Source: Ectothiorhodospiraceae bacterium 2226
Lineage (GTDB): Bacteria; Pseudomonadota; Gammaproteobacteria; GCA-013348725
NCBI GenBank assembly: GCA_013348725.1
Contig: CP054689.1
Coordinates: forward strand, 856,501 to 920,500
DNA length: 64,000 bases
Direction of reading: 5' to 3'
Part shown: piece after piece, positions 35,560 through 45,051 of the stretch
Position numbering within the stretch: position 1 is the stretch's first letter
Layout of the letters: each line of letters starts with the position of its first letter
Notes under the pieces: model-generated
What the model was told of the DNA's origin: nothing
Seen by the model: the letters and a program-made list of their open reading frames with translations, nothing else
Databases searched by the model: none
Translations under genes and position numbers: made by a program

Positions 35560-36186
35560 TCAATCCAGACCGAAGCTGAGCTTCACCCCGTCGATCACGA
35601 ACTGCACGGCCATCGCCACCAGGATCAGGCCCAGCAGGCGGCTGACCACGTTGGTGCCCGTCTCGCCCAGCACGCGGGCGATGTGACGCGCCGCGAGCAG
35701 CGACACCAGCGTCATGCCGAGCACCAGCAGCAGCACCCCCAACATGGCGACCATCAGCAGCGGTTCGCGCTGCGTGCCCTGCATGAGCAGCACGGTCGTC
35801 ATCGCCCCCGGCCCCGCGATCAGCGGGAAGGCGAGCGGGAACACCGAGATGTCCTCCTTGTGCCCCGCCTCCAGGCGCTCGCGCACGGTGGTGGAGCGCA
35901 GCCCCGATTGGCGCGCGAACATCATGTCGATGGCGATCAGCCCGAGCAGTATGCCGCCGGCGATGCGAAACGCGGGCATGGTGATGCCCACGACGTCGAG
36001 CAGCAGCGTGCCCACGAAGAAGAAGGCGAGCAGGATGCCCGTCGACAGGGCGACGGCGCGCAGCGCCATGCGCCGGCGCCACGCATCATCGCCGTAGGGC
36101 GTCAGGGCGACGAAGATGGCCGCGGTGCCGATCGGATCGAGCACCACGAACAGCACGACGAAAGTGGAGATCAGCAGTTCGAGCAC
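35560..36186 (-). CDS. MarC family integral membrane protein
   Basis: 208 aa, about six membrane segments. Family landmarks: VVLDPIGTAAIFVALTP near the N-terminus, FRIAGGILLGLIAIDM, and SVFPLAFPLIAGPGAMTTVLL. MarC/UPF0056 proteins have no proven transport role; an earlier link to multiple antibiotic resistance was not upheld. It is single and convergent with the upstream beta-barrel gene. Confidence 0.92.
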   Translation of the reverse strand: MLELLISTFVVLFVVLDPIGTAAIFVALTPYGDDAWRRRMALRAVALSTGILLAFFFVGTLLLDVVGITMPAFRIAGGILLGLIAIDMMFARQSGLRSTTVRERLEAGHKEDISVFPLAFPLIAGPGAMTTVLLMQGTQREPLLMVAMLGVLLLVLGMTLVSLLAARHIARVLGETGTNVVSRLLGLILVAMAVQFVIDGVKLSFGLD

Positions 36187-36268
36187 GCGTCACATTATCC
36201 GCCACGTGGGGCGTAAAGGGCAGCGCGCGTGCGCGCCGAACGCGTAAGCCTGCTGACCTCGAAGCCTG

Positions 36269-37111
36269 CTAGTGCAGGCTACCGAGGCTCCCCTGCAGTT
36301 CGATCAGGCGCTCGCGCAGCGCCTCGGCCGGGGGCGCGCCGGGAGCCAACTCAAGGTAGCGGCGGTAGTCGGCCACCGCCGCCGTGGTGCATTCCAGGCG
36401 CTCGTACAGGCGCCCGCGCTGCAGCCACTCCTCGGCCAGGTGCGGCGCCAGCCACAGAATGCGTTGGCTGACGCGCAGCGCCTGCTCCCAGTCCTCCTGG
36501 CGCACGAAGCCGCTCTTGAGGTTGCGCAGCACGCGCACCAGGATGTCGCGCTTGGCCGCCGCGCTCAGCAGACGGGCGAGCGGCGTGGCGGGCATGCGCG
36601 AGCCGTACAGCTGGCCGAGCAGCGCGTGCAGTTCATCCTCGGTGAGCGACACTCCGCCGGTATACGGATCGAGCACGATGCTGCCGCCGTGCAGCGGCAG
36701 CTTGACGAGGAAGTGGCCCGGAAACGACACGCCCTGCAGGTCCAATCCGAGGTGCGCACCCACCTCCATGTAGAGGATGGACAGCGTGATGGGCTGGCCG
36801 CGCTTGCGCTCCAGCACCTCGCTCAGCAGGCTGTTGCGCGGATCGTAGTAATTCTCGTCGTTGCCGCGAAAACCCTGCTCGTCGAACAGGTAGTGATTGA
36901 GCGCCTCGATGCGGTCACCCATGGTCGCCTCGGGCGCGCACAGCGCGCGCGCCCCGTCGGTGAGCGCACGCAGGCGCGCGAGGTAGTACGGCACGTCGAG
37001 GTCGTCGACGAAATCCTCCGCCAGCAGCAGGGCAGCCTCGGCCAGATTGATCTGCGCCTCGGGCAGGCGCAGCAGGGCTTCCAGGCGTTCTCGATTCGAA
37101 GTCTTGGTCAT
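36269..37111 (-). CDS. SirB1 family protein (transglutaminase-like plus TPR)
   Basis: 280 aa. The N-terminal two-thirds match the SirB1/transglutaminase-like fold (LNHYLFDEQGFRGNDENYYDPRNSLLSEVLERKRGQPITLSILY, then GVSFPGHFLVKL), and the C-terminal part carries TPR-like repeats (RILWLAPHLAEEWLQRGRLYERL). The cysteine of true transglutaminases is not obvious in the RGNDENYYDPRNS block. Family members often sit near prmC/prfA; here it does not, and no function is assigned. Confidence 0.85.
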   Translation of the reverse strand: MTKTSNRERLEALLRLPEAQINLAEAALLLAEDFVDDLDVPYYLARLRALTDGARALCAPEATMGDRIEALNHYLFDEQGFRGNDENYYDPRNSLLSEVLERKRGQPITLSILYMEVGAHLGLDLQGVSFPGHFLVKLPLHGGSIVLDPYTGGVSLTEDELHALLGQLYGSRMPATPLARLLSAAAKRDILVRVLRNLKSGFVRQEDWEQALRVSQRILWLAPHLAEEWLQRGRLYERLECTTAAVADYRRYLELAPGAPPAEALRERLIELQGSLGSLH

Positions 37112-37157
37112 GATGTTCTTCTAGCTTGCGCGCGCGGCCGCGGCGCTGCGGCGCGCA

Positions 37158-38114
37158 TCAGGTGGTGTCGGCGGCCCCGGCGAATTCTGCCACCACGCGG
37201 GTCCAGGCGCGCCCGATATTCTCCAGGTTGTAGCCGCCTCCCCCCAGGGCCAGCAGCCGACCTTGGCTGTACCTGTCGGCCAGCGCGCCTAAACGCCTCG
37301 CCGCCAGCGCGTGCGTGGCGGCGGTGTAGCGCAACTGCGCGAGCGGATCGCCCGCCAGGCCATCAGCGCCGCACTGCCAGATGATGAACTCGGGCCGCGC
37401 CTCGTGCAGCAGCGCCTCGACCGCCGGCCATGCTGCCTCGAAGGCGGCATCGTCGGCGCCAGGCGGGAGGGCGATATTCAGCTTGCGCCCGGCCGCCGGT
37501 CCCCGCCCCCGCTCAGCGGGCGCGCCGGTACCCGGGTAGAGAAACCGGCCGTCCTCATGCACGTCGGCGATCCACAGGTCGGCATCCTGCTCGTAGGTGT
37601 AGAACACACCGTCCCCATGATGGACGTCGATATCCACATACGCCGCGCGCTGGATCCCATATTCGGCCCGCAGGACCTCGATGGCGACACCGCAGTCGTT
37701 GAACACACAGAAGCCCGCGGCCGCATCGGGGCGTGCGTGATGCAGACCCGCGATCGGCACGAAGGCGCGGCGGCAGCGCCCGGCCATGATGGCGTGCAGC
37801 GCGGCGAGCGTCGTGCCCACCACGGTAGCCGCCGCCTCGTACATGCCGGGCCAGGCGGGCGTGTCGCCCTGGTCAAGGAAGCCGTGGCCGAGCCGCGACA
37901 GGGCGCGCACGCGGGCCAGGTACGGGCGGGTGTGAAAGCGCAGGATCGCCGCCTCGTCGGCCTGCACCGGCGCGCACACGCGCACGCGCTCACGCAGCCC
38001 GGCGCGCTCGAAGGCCGCTTCGAAGGCGGCCAGCCGGCCCGGACCGAACGGATGCCCGCCGGGAAAGCCGTAGCGGCCAAGCGCCGCGCCGCTATATACG
38101 CGCACCTGCTCCAT
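37158..38114 (-). CDS. Class II histone-deacetylase-like amidohydrolase
   Basis: 318 aa. Zinc deacetylase fold with the family motifs: GLHHARPDAAAGFCVFNDCGVAI (tandem His of the charge relay), YVDIDVHHGDGVFYTY (zinc Asp and His), and LALGGGGYNLENIGRAW near the C-terminus. Bacterial members act on acetylated lysines, acetylpolyamines or similar (AcuC, AphA relatives). The ATG at 38114 was chosen: AAGGGAG lies 7 nt upstream. A GTG/ATG extension of 12 residues has no ribosome site. Confidence 0.93.
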   Translation of the reverse strand: MEQVRVYSGAALGRYGFPGGHPFGPGRLAAFEAAFERAGLRERVRVCAPVQADEAAILRFHTRPYLARVRALSRLGHGFLDQGDTPAWPGMYEAAATVVGTTLAALHAIMAGRCRRAFVPIAGLHHARPDAAAGFCVFNDCGVAIEVLRAEYGIQRAAYVDIDVHHGDGVFYTYEQDADLWIADVHEDGRFLYPGTGAPAERGRGPAAGRKLNIALPPGADDAAFEAAWPAVEALLHEARPEFIIWQCGADGLAGDPLAQLRYTAATHALAARRLGALADRYSQGRLLALGGGGYNLENIGRAWTRVVAEFAGAADTT

Positions 38115-38222
38115 GACATGGCTCCCTTCGGAGACTCCCGACACACTCATCGCGACTTTCTTCAGCCGAGCGAGGTCGAGCCGCGTGGTTGTGGCTTTGC
38201 TATCGGTTCCGGCCCCTCGCGC

Positions 38223-39095
38223 CTAGAGCACCAGTTCCAGCAGGACGCCGGTGTACTGGATGCGTTGGGTGAAGAACTGGCCGAAGGGCGAGTGTCCCTG
38301 GTAGCGGACCAGCGCGGCACGGATGGCGTGCCGGCGGACACCCTGCGCAGCGAACTCGAAGCCCAGCGCAAAACTATCGCCGCGCTGGCCGCCGCCGTGC
38401 TCCCGCGAGCCATACCAGGCAACATACGGCCGCGTGGCCACACCAACCTGGGGGCGCCATTCCAGACCGGCCAACCATTGGCGCCGGGGCAGTGCGTCGG
38501 GCGCGCCGCGCACCCGGGCGTCCGCGCCGCCGTACAAATGCCAAGCGCCCATCCGATATGCCAGCAGCGCCTCCACCGCCTCGAAGTTTACATTCTCGCG
38601 TACGGGATCCTTACGCAGCAGGAACTCGTCCCCTAGGTGCGAGCTCTGATGGTACAGCTCGAGGCGACCCGACCAAGCCCCGCGCACGCGCGTGATGCCC
38701 AGCCCAACCCGATAATCGGCATTCACCAGCTCCATGGAGGGGGCCTGCAGATCGAACTGCGCGGCGATGCCGGGGGAGAGTTCCACCAACGTGCCCCACG
38801 GCCCGCCCCCAAGCACGAAGCGCCCGCCGAGATCCACCACCGCCACCGCCGTCTGGTCGCCTCCGTCGCGCGGCGCGCGCAACACCCGCAGCGCCACGCG
38901 CGGCTCCTTGGGCGCGGCGCGCGGCTCCTTGGGCGCGGCGCGCGGGGCATCAAAAGGCTCCGCGGCCGTTACAGGCGCCGGCGCCAGCAGGCCCGCCGCC
39001 AAGCCGAGCGCGCATAACGCCACCCACACACTGGGGCACCGCCCGGGGGCGTGCGTTGATGTTGGGCGAGCCAGCGCCGATAATGAGCGACACAT
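38223..39095 (-). CDS. Outer-membrane barrel protein, DUF1207-like
   Basis: About 290 aa. A long basic N-terminus is followed by a hydrophobic export signal (VALCALGLAAGLLAPAPVTAAEP) and a beta-rich body. The segment GRLELYHQSSHLGDEFLL resembles DUF1207, and the protein ends in a hydrophobic strand (YTGVLLELVL), which suggests an outer-membrane barrel. After the signal lies a perfect tandem repeat of AAPKEPR (21-bp period in DNA, about 38899-38940). The ATG at 39095 was preferred to 39155, which overlaps the ettA start region. Function unknown. Confidence 0.65.
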   Translation of the reverse strand: MCRSLSALARPTSTHAPGRCPSVWVALCALGLAAGLLAPAPVTAAEPFDAPRAAPKEPRAAPKEPRVALRVLRAPRDGGDQTAVAVVDLGGRFVLGGGPWGTLVELSPGIAAQFDLQAPSMELVNADYRVGLGITRVRGAWSGRLELYHQSSHLGDEFLLRKDPVRENVNFEAVEALLAYRMGAWHLYGGADARVRGAPDALPRRQWLAGLEWRPQVGVATRPYVAWYGSREHGGGQRGDSFALGFEFAAQGVRRHAIRAALVRYQGHSPFGQFFTQRIQYTGVLLELVL

Positions 39096-39153
39096 TTCTC
39101 TCGGGCCGGCCGCGGGCCGGTCTCCTCCACGGAATTGATTCTCAAGGATAGGC

Positions 39154-40818
39154 ATGGCTCAGTACGTCTACACCATGAACCGCGTGGGCAAGGTGGTACC
39201 GCCCAAGCGCGAAATTCTCAGCAACATCTCGCTGTCCTTCTTCCCCGGCGCCAAGATCGGCGTGCTCGGCCTGAACGGCTCGGGCAAGTCCACCCTGCTG
39301 CGCATCATGGCGGGCGTAGACACCGACATCGAGGGCGAGGCCCGTCCGCAGCCCGGCATCCGCATCGGCTACCTGCCGCAGGAGCCGGAGCTCGACGAGC
39401 GCAAGGACGTGCGCGGCAACGTCGAAGAAGGGGTGGCGGAGATCAAGTCCCTGTTGGACCGCTTCAATGCGGTGAGCGACGCCTTCGCCGAGCCCGATGC
39501 CGACTTCGACAAGCTGATGGCCGAACAGGCCGAGTTGCAGGACAAGATCGATGCCGCCGGGGCCTGGGAACTGGAGCGCAAACTGGAAGTGGCGGCCGAG
39601 GCCCTGCGCCTGCCGCCCTGGGAGGCGGATGTCAGCAAGCTTTCAGGCGGTGAGCGGCGCCGCGTGGCGCTGTGCAAGCTGCTGCTCTCGAGTCCCGACA
39701 TGCTGCTACTGGACGAGCCCACCAACCACCTGGACGCCGAGTCGGTGGCCTGGCTGGAGCGCTTCCTGCACGAATACCCCGGCACCGTGGTGGCGGTGAC
39801 GCACGACCGCTACTTCCTCGACAACGTGGCGGGCTGGATCCTGGAACTCGACCGCGGGCACGGCATCCCCTGGGAGGGCAACTACTCCACTTGGCTGGAG
39901 CAGAAGCAGAAGCGCCTGGAGATCGAGGAGAAGCAGGAGTCCGCGCGCCAGAAGGCCATGCAGGCCGAGCTCGAATGGGTGCGCAGCAATCCGAAGGGCC
40001 GCCACGCCAAGAGCAAGGCGCGCTTGGCGCGCTTCGAGGAGCTTGCCTCGCAGGAATTCCAGAAGCGCAACGAGACCAAAGAGCTGTACATCCCGCCCGG
40101 CCCGCGCCTGGGCGACGTGGTGGTGGAGGCCGAGCACCTGCGCAAGGGCTTCGGCGACCGCCTGCTGATCGACGATCTGTCGTTCAACCTGCCGCCGGGC
40201 GGCATCGTGGGCATCATCGGCCCGAACGGCGCGGGCAAGACCACGCTGTTCCGCATGATGGCGGGGCTGGAGCAGCCCGATGCCGGCACGCTGCGCATCG
40301 GCGAGACGGCGCAGATCGCGCACGTGGACCAGAGCCGCGACAGCCTGGACGCCGACAAGAGCGTGTGGGAGGAGATCTCCGACGGGCAGGACATCATCAC
40401 CGTAGGCAAGTACGAGGTGCCCTCGCGCGCCTATGTCGGACGCTTCAACTTCAAAGGCACGGATCAGCAGAAGCGCGTGGGCGAACTCTCGGGCGGCGAA
40501 CGCAACCGCGTGCACCTGGCAAAGCTCTTGCGCAGCGGCGGCAACGTGCTGCTGCTCGACGAGCCGACCAACGACCTGGACGTGGAGACCCTGCGTGCCC
40601 TGGAAGAGGCGCTGCTCGACTTCCCCGGCTGCGCGGTGGTGATCTCGCACGACCGCTGGTTCCTGGACCGCATCGCGACCCACATTCTCGCCTTCGAGGG
40701 CGATTCGCACGTGGAGTGGTTCGAGGGCAACTACGCCGACTACGAAGCCGACCGCAAGCGGCGCCTGGGCGGCGAGGCCAACGAGCCCCACCGCATCAAG
40801 TACAAGCGCCTGGCTTAG
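39154..40818 (+). CDS. ettA: EttA energy-dependent translational throttle (ABC-F)
   Basis: 554 aa, full length. Two ABC domains: Walker A LNGSGKST and GPNGAGKT, signatures [15 protein letters not shown] and [15 protein letters not shown], Walker [12 protein letters not shown] and [11 protein letters not shown]. The inter-domain PtIM linker (about residues 240-325, Lys/Glu/Gln-rich) reaches into the ribosomal P site. EttA gates the first peptide bond according to ATP/ADP. AAGGA lies just before the ATG. Confidence 0.97.
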   Translation: MAQYVYTMNRVGKVVPPKREILSNISLSFFPGAKIGVLGLNGSGKSTLLRIMAGVDTDIEGEARPQPGIRIGYLPQEPELDERKDVRGNVEEGVAEIKSLLDRFNAVSDAFAEPDADFDKLMAEQAELQDKIDAAGAWELERKLEVAAEALRLPPWEADVSKLSGGERRRVALCKLLLSSPDMLLLDEPTNHLDAESVAWLERFLHEYPGTVVAVTHDRYFLDNVAGWILELDRGHGIPWEGNYSTWLEQKQKRLEIEEKQESARQKAMQAELEWVRSNPKGRHAKSKARLARFEELASQEFQKRNETKELYIPPGPRLGDVVVEAEHLRKGFGDRLLIDDLSFNLPPGGIVGIIGPNGAGKTTLFRMMAGLEQPDAGTLRIGETAQIAHVDQSRDSLDADKSVWEEISDGQDIITVGKYEVPSRAYVGRFNFKGTDQQKRVGELSGGERNRVHLAKLLRSGGNVLLLDEPTNDLDVETLRALEEALLDFPGCAVVISHDRWFLDRIATHILAFEGDSHVEWFEGNYADYEADRKRRLGGEANEPHRIKYKRLA

Positions 40819-40845
40819 CTGCCCGGCGCGCGCGCCTCAAAAGCA

Positions 40846-40876
40846 CAACGGGAGCGGCCTGTCGCCGCCCCCGTTG
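40846..40876. terminator. Hairpin between ettA and a convergent gene
   Basis: CAACGGG-A-GCGGC / GCCGC-C-CCCGTTG with a short loop, in the 90-bp gap between convergent stops. The minus strand continues into GTGCTTTTGAG, a weak T-run, so it probably serves both directions. Confidence 0.65.
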
Positions 40877-40908
40877 CGTCTTGAACCCGCCCGATTCGCC
40901 GCTGTCGC

Positions 40909-41193
40909 TCAGCGGCGGCCGCGCGGTTTGTCGAAAAAGGAATCCAGCTCGTCACTGCGGCGGACGGCGACGTTGTTCTCGTCGCTCACGTCGTCGAACG
41001 GACCGCGGAAGTCGGCCGGCTCTTCGACCCGCTCCAGCGCCAGGTCGTACCAGGCGTCCAGGTCGTACTCCCCGACGTCGCCATCCTCGTGCTGGACCTC
41101 CACCGTCTCCTCGTCGGCGGCCACCACCTCGAACACGCGGCCGTCCTCCAGGTTGCGGTACCACTGCCCCACCATGGGCTCGTACTCGGTCAT
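40909..41193 (-). CDS. Small acidic conserved protein (resembles DUF6763)
   Basis: 94 aa, very acidic. MTEYEPMVGQWYRNLEDGRVFEVVAADEETVEVQHEDGD suggests a small SH3/Tudor-like beta barrel; the C-terminus is charged (DELDSFFDKPRGRR). It resembles short proteins annotated DUF6763 in gammaproteobacteria, from memory. Cytoplasmic, no cysteine cluster or signal peptide. Function unknown. Confidence 0.7.
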   Translation of the reverse strand: MTEYEPMVGQWYRNLEDGRVFEVVAADEETVEVQHEDGDVGEYDLDAWYDLALERVEEPADFRGPFDDVSDENNVAVRRSDELDSFFDKPRGRR

Positions 41194-41296
41194 GCCACCC
41201 TCCCTGCTCCGCGGCTACAAGGCCTCCTTGGCCTCAAGCGGTAAACTTATCACCGGCGATGGGAATGTCACGCCCCGACGGCGGGCTTTTCACGCC

Positions 41297-41725
41297 TCAC
41301 TGCGGCCAGCGTGGCAACTGCTCACTCTGCACCAGCTCCTCGGCGCTCAGCACTTGATCGTCCACGCTGACCACCACCCGCCACAACCCCTTGACCTCGG
41401 GCGACAGGCGCTTGCTGGACCAGGTGCGCCAGGGGCTCGCGTCCACCGGCAGCTGCACCTCGGCGACCGGTTCCCCTTCGTGCTCCCATTGCACGGTCAA
41501 CTCTCGGCCGGATAGACCGGCGACCTCCAAGAAGTAATACACACGCCGCAGATCCCCGGTGACGGTATCGATCTGGTCGGCCGGCTCGCGGTCCGTGATG
41601 GAGGTGGTGAAGGTGCTGCGCAAAACGCGCGGAGCCTCGTCGGCCAATGCCGCCAAGGGAAGGCTGAGGGCCAGAAGCCCGGCGAGGGCGTGAATCAACG
41701 CACGCGGGCGAGTGGATGGTGCCAT
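41297..41725 (-). CDS. Exported DUF2914 family protein
   Basis: 142 aa with a signal peptide (ALIHALAGLLALSLPLAALADE). The mature part fits DUF2914: RSTFTTSITDREPADQIDTV, VYYFLEVAGLSGRELTVQWEHEGE and the WSSKRLSPEVKGLWRVVV block. Predicted small periplasmic beta-sandwich; role unknown. Confidence 0.78.
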   Translation of the reverse strand: MAPSTRPRALIHALAGLLALSLPLAALADEAPRVLRSTFTTSITDREPADQIDTVTGDLRRVYYFLEVAGLSGRELTVQWEHEGEPVAEVQLPVDASPWRTWSSKRLSPEVKGLWRVVVSVDDQVLSAEELVQSEQLPRWPQ

Positions 41726-41919
41726 CGGCTACGCTCCGGTTTCTTATTCTGACGAGATCGGCCCCGGACTCTCCTTGGCCTTGCTGCTCGCTGCGACGAC
41801 ATCCTGGCGCGCGGCCACCACCGGTTGCCACGGTTCGATCGGGCGCGCACCACGGTGTCGCAGCCCTGGGGCCGACCGTCCGCAGCGCCGGGCAACGGGC
41901 CCCCATCCTAGCAGCATCG

Positions 41920-41942
41920 GCCGGCTCATACGCGGAGCCGGC
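41920..41942. terminator. Hairpin downstream of znuB
   Basis: GCCGGCTC / GAGCCGGC with a 7-nt loop, 18 bp past the znuB stop, inside a 234-bp gap with no supported gene. No T-run follows. Confidence 0.4.
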
Positions 41943-41959
41943 GCACAGTGCGGCGTGCC

Positions 41960-42745
41960 CTATTGGCGCTGAGGCAGCATGTGGCTGAGCAGGAACAGGG
42001 CGGCGGCGGCGGCCACCACCGACGGGCCGGCCGGGGTGTCCCAGCGCAAGGACAGGCCCAACCCACCGGCCACGGCCAGCGCGCCGGCCACCACGGCGAG
42101 CGCCGCCATCTGCTCGGGCGTGCGCGCAAAGCGCCGCGCGGTGGCGGCGGGAATGATCAGCAGCGAGGTGATGAGCAACACGCCGACGATCTTCATGGCC
42201 AGCGCGATGGTGAGCGCGATCAGGGCGAGGAAGGCGAGTTGCACCGGCCACACCGGCACGCCCTCCACCCGCGCCAGGTCCTCGTGCACCGTGAGCGCGA
42301 GCAGCGGGCGCCAGATCACCCCCAGCAGCGCGAGCGCGCCGGCCGCCCCCACCCAGATCCACACCAGATCGGCCTCGCTCACCGCCAGGATGTCCCCGAA
42401 CAGGTAAGCCAGCAGGTCCACCCGCACGTGCGGCAGAAAGGCGATCGCCACCAGGCCGAGCGACAGGGTGCTGTGCGCAAGGATGCCGAGCAGGGTGTCG
42501 GAGGCGAGGCGCTTCTGGCGGCCCAGCACCAGCAGCAGCACCGCGAGCACCAGGGTGACCAGCACGATGCCGATCTGCAGATCGAGCCCCAACACCACGC
42601 CCAGCACCACGCCCAGCAGTGCGGCGTGCGAGAGCGTGTCGCCGAAATAGGCCATGCGCCGCCACACCACGAAGGTACCGAGCGGGGCGGCCAGCGCCAC
42701 CACCCCCAGGCCCGCGAACAGGGCGCGCCATAGAAAATCATCCAT
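41960..42745 (-). CDS. znuB: ZnuB zinc ABC transporter permease
   Basis: 261 aa, about eight membrane segments. ABC-3 family signatures are present: [21 protein letters not shown], and [23 protein letters not shown]. It forms the inner-membrane channel for zinc import with ZnuC and ZnuA. The start [14 protein letters not shown] lies 8 bp inside the znuC end; longer frames run back into znuC. Part of the zur-znuC-znuB operon. Confidence 0.95.
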   Translation of the reverse strand: MDDFLWRALFAGLGVVALAAPLGTFVVWRRMAYFGDTLSHAALLGVVLGVVLGLDLQIGIVLVTLVLAVLLLVLGRQKRLASDTLLGILAHSTLSLGLVAIAFLPHVRVDLLAYLFGDILAVSEADLVWIWVGAAGALALLGVIWRPLLALTVHEDLARVEGVPVWPVQLAFLALIALTIALAMKIVGVLLITSLLIIPAATARRFARTPEQMAALAVVAGALAVAGGLGLSLRWDTPAGPSVVAAAAALFLLSHMLPQRQ

Positions 42746-43499
42746 CACGGCGGTCCTCCGGGGCGGGCCGGTCGTGCACATGGTCGTGATCGTGTGCGTA
42801 AAACGCGAGGTCCGGCGCGCGCGCCTCGCCCAGCAGGCGCAGATAAGCGGGATCGCGCGACACCACGTCGGGGCGGCCGGTGCAGCACACGTGACTGTTC
42901 AGGCACACCACGCGGTCGCTGCCGGCCATCACCAGATGCAGATCGTGTGAGACCAGCAACACGCCACAGCCCTCGCGGTCGCGCAGCCGCCCGATGAGCG
43001 CGAACAGCTCGTGCTGGCCGGCCACGTCCACGCCCTGCACCGGCTCGTCCAGCACCAGCAACTCGGGCTTGCGCAACAGCGCGCGCGCCAGCAGCACCCG
43101 CTGCAACTCGCCACCGGACAGCCCGTACAGCGGCTGACCCAGCACATGCGCCGCGCCCACCTCGGCCAACACCGCCTCCAGACGCCGGCGCGGTGCGCGC
43201 GCGCCCAAGGTGAGAAAGCGCTCGGCGGTGAGCGGCAACACCGGATCCACCGCCAGGCGCTGCGGCACATAACCGATACGCAGGCCGGCGCGGCGCGAGA
43301 CGCGGCCGCTGCCGGGAGGCAGCAGGCCGAGCGCGATCCGCACCAGGGTCGACTTGCCCGCGCCGTTGGGGCCGATCAGCGTGACGATCTCGCCTGACCG
43401 CACCTCCAGGTCCACGTCCTCCAGCACCGTCCGGCCGCCGAGGCGCAAGCCCACGCCCTGCAGGGCCACCAACGGGACCGACGTCGCGTTCGCGCTCAT
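42738..43499 (-). CDS. znuC: ZnuC zinc ABC transporter ATPase
   Basis: 253 aa. Walker [10 protein letters not shown], signature [15 protein letters not shown], Walker [13 protein letters not shown] and H-loop [18 protein letters not shown] is typical of ZnuC. The C-terminus ends in a His-rich tail ([16 protein letters not shown]), a feature of ZnuC that may sense or buffer zinc. It overlaps zur by ATGA and znuB by 8 bp. Confidence 0.96.
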   Translation of the reverse strand: MSANATSVPLVALQGVGLRLGGRTVLEDVDLEVRSGEIVTLIGPNGAGKSTLVRIALGLLPPGSGRVSRRAGLRIGYVPQRLAVDPVLPLTAERFLTLGARAPRRRLEAVLAEVGAAHVLGQPLYGLSGGELQRVLLARALLRKPELLVLDEPVQGVDVAGQHELFALIGRLRDREGCGVLLVSHDLHLVMAGSDRVVCLNSHVCCTGRPDVVSRDPAYLRLLGEARAPDLAFYAHDHDHVHDRPAPEDRRDG

Positions 43500-43960
43500 G
43501 CGGTCGCCTCCTTGCAGCGCGCGCACAGCCCCGTCACTTCAATGGTTTGGTGATCGACCGCAAATCCCGCCCCGGCCGCGCTGCGCGCCACCGCATCCTG
43601 AATGCGGGTGCTGTCGAGCTCGAGCGCCTCCCCGCAGCGGCTGCAGATCAGGAACTGGCCGCCGTGGGGCGCGCCCGGGGCGGTACAGCCGACATAGGCG
43701 TTCAACGAGGCGATGCGGTGGATGAGGCCCTGGTCCAATAGAAACCCCAGTGCCCGATACACCGTGGGCGGCGCGGCGGCGCGGTCCTCCGCGCGGTACA
43801 TCTCCAACAGGGCGTAGGCCCCCACCGGCCGGTGGCTGCTCCACACGAGTTCCAACACCCGCCGGCGCAGCGGTGTGAGGCGCACCCCGCGCTCCGTGCA
43901 CAGCCGCGCCGCTGCCTGCAGCGCGTCGCGCACGCATCGCTTATGGTCATGGGTGGACAA
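43496..43960 (-). CDS. zur: Zur zinc-uptake repressor (Fur family)
   Basis: 154 aa. N-terminal winged helix ([27 protein letters not shown], then [21 protein letters not shown]) and C-terminal metal domain with two CxxC pairs ([17 protein letters not shown]) for structural zinc. It is the first gene of zur-znuC-znuB, and the Zur palindrome lies 65 bp upstream, so it is probably autoregulated. Fur itself lacks the [13 protein letters not shown]-type helix seen here, which favours Zur. Confidence 0.93.
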   Translation of the reverse strand: MSTHDHKRCVRDALQAAARLCTERGVRLTPLRRRVLELVWSSHRPVGAYALLEMYRAEDRAAAPPTVYRALGFLLDQGLIHRIASLNAYVGCTAPGAPHGGQFLICSRCGEALELDSTRIQDAVARSAAGAGFAVDHQTIEVTGLCARCKEATA

Positions 43961-44024
43961 GGCGCTGCCCCCGTCGGATGTGGGTGGAGTATCGCCCGCC
44001 TAACAAGATCGGCGCCGGCGGGCG

Positions 44025-44045
44025 GAACGTTATAATATAACGTTC
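44025..44045. promoter_or_regulatory. Zur box between zur and znuA
   Basis: A perfect 21-bp palindrome with core GTTATAATATAAC flanked by GAAC and GTTC. It fits the proteobacterial Zur consensus (GTTATANTATAAC core). It lies between the divergent zur and znuA starts, 28 bp from znuA, and contains TATAAT, so binding would cover a promoter. Confidence 0.92.
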
Positions 44046-44072
44046 TTGTCCGACCACCGCCACGAGGAAGCC

Positions 44073-44993
44073 ATGTCGCGCCCCGCCCTGCTGCTCTTGA
44101 TCTGGCTGCTGCTGGCGCCGGTCGCCGCCGTGGCCGAGGGACCGCGCGTGGCAGCCAGCATCCTGCCGGTGCACAGCCTGAGCGCGGCGTTGATGGCGGA
44201 CGTGGGCGAGCCGCGCCTGGTGATTCCGGCCAACGCTTCGCCCCATGCCCATTCTCTGCGGCCGTCCGAGGCGCGCGCCCTGGCGGATGCCGAGCTGGTG
44301 GTGTGGATCGGACCGGAGATGGAGAGCCTATTGGTGCGCCCGCTGCGGACCTTGGGCGTGCGCGCCGAGATACTCACATTGCGTGACGCCGACGGCGTGG
44401 TCACCCGCCCGCTGCGCGCCAATCCCGACTGGCAGGCACACGATCACGCGCACGGCAGCGCCGCTGCCATCGACGGCCACCTGTGGCTCGACCCGCACAA
44501 CGCCCGCCACATGGCGCGCGCTATCGCGGCGGCGCTGGCGCGGCTCGACCCGCCAAACGCCGCGCTGTACGCGCGTAATCTCGCAACGCTGGAGAGGCGT
44601 CTGGAGGCGCTGGATGCCGAACTCAACGCACAGCTCGCGCCGCTGCGCGACGCCCCGTACTACGTGTTCCACGACGCCTATCAGTATCTGGAGGCGCGCT
44701 ATGGGCTCGACGCCTTGGGGGCGATCAGTCTCTCGCCCGAGCGCGCACCCGGCGCACGCCGCCTGCGCGCGCTGCGCGCTGCCCTCGGCGCGCAGCAGGC
44801 GCGCTGCGTGTTCAGCGAACCCCAGTTCGACGCCGCGATCGTCGGCACCCTGATCGAGGACACCGGCATACGCCACGGCGTGCTCGATCCGCTGGGGGCC
44901 GATATCGCCCCCGGCCCCGACGCCTACTTCGTACTCATGCGCCGCTTGGGCGCCGAGCTGGCCGAGTGCCTGGAAGCGGGCGAGACGCACTAG
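44073..44993 (+). CDS. znuA: ZnuA zinc-binding periplasmic protein
   Basis: 306 aa. Signal peptide MSRPALLLLIWLLLAPVAAVAE. Three zinc His ligand regions are visible: NASPHAHSLRPSEARAL, HLWLDPHNARHMA and FHDAYQYLEARYGL. A short His-rich loop (HDHAHG) precedes the second, as in ZnuA. The ATG at 44073 has GAGGA at 6 nt and begins the signal peptide; the upstream frame from 44046 would start inside the Zur box edge. Divergent from zur. Confidence 0.95.
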   Translation: MSRPALLLLIWLLLAPVAAVAEGPRVAASILPVHSLSAALMADVGEPRLVIPANASPHAHSLRPSEARALADAELVVWIGPEMESLLVRPLRTLGVRAEILTLRDADGVVTRPLRANPDWQAHDHAHGSAAAIDGHLWLDPHNARHMARAIAAALARLDPPNAALYARNLATLERRLEALDAELNAQLAPLRDAPYYVFHDAYQYLEARYGLDALGAISLSPERAPGARRLRALRAALGAQQARCVFSEPQFDAAIVGTLIEDTGIRHGVLDPLGADIAPGPDAYFVLMRRLGAELAECLEAGETH

Positions 44994-45051
44994 AACGTCG
45001 GATCGAATCCTGCAGGCTTCCCGCGCCGAGCCTATGGCTGGCAACCATGGC

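Noticed and set aside
41744-41929. 61-codon minus-strand ORF between the DUF2914 gene and znuB
   Set aside because: No ribosome site, no family similarity and Arg/Pro/Ser-rich composition like the shadow frames.
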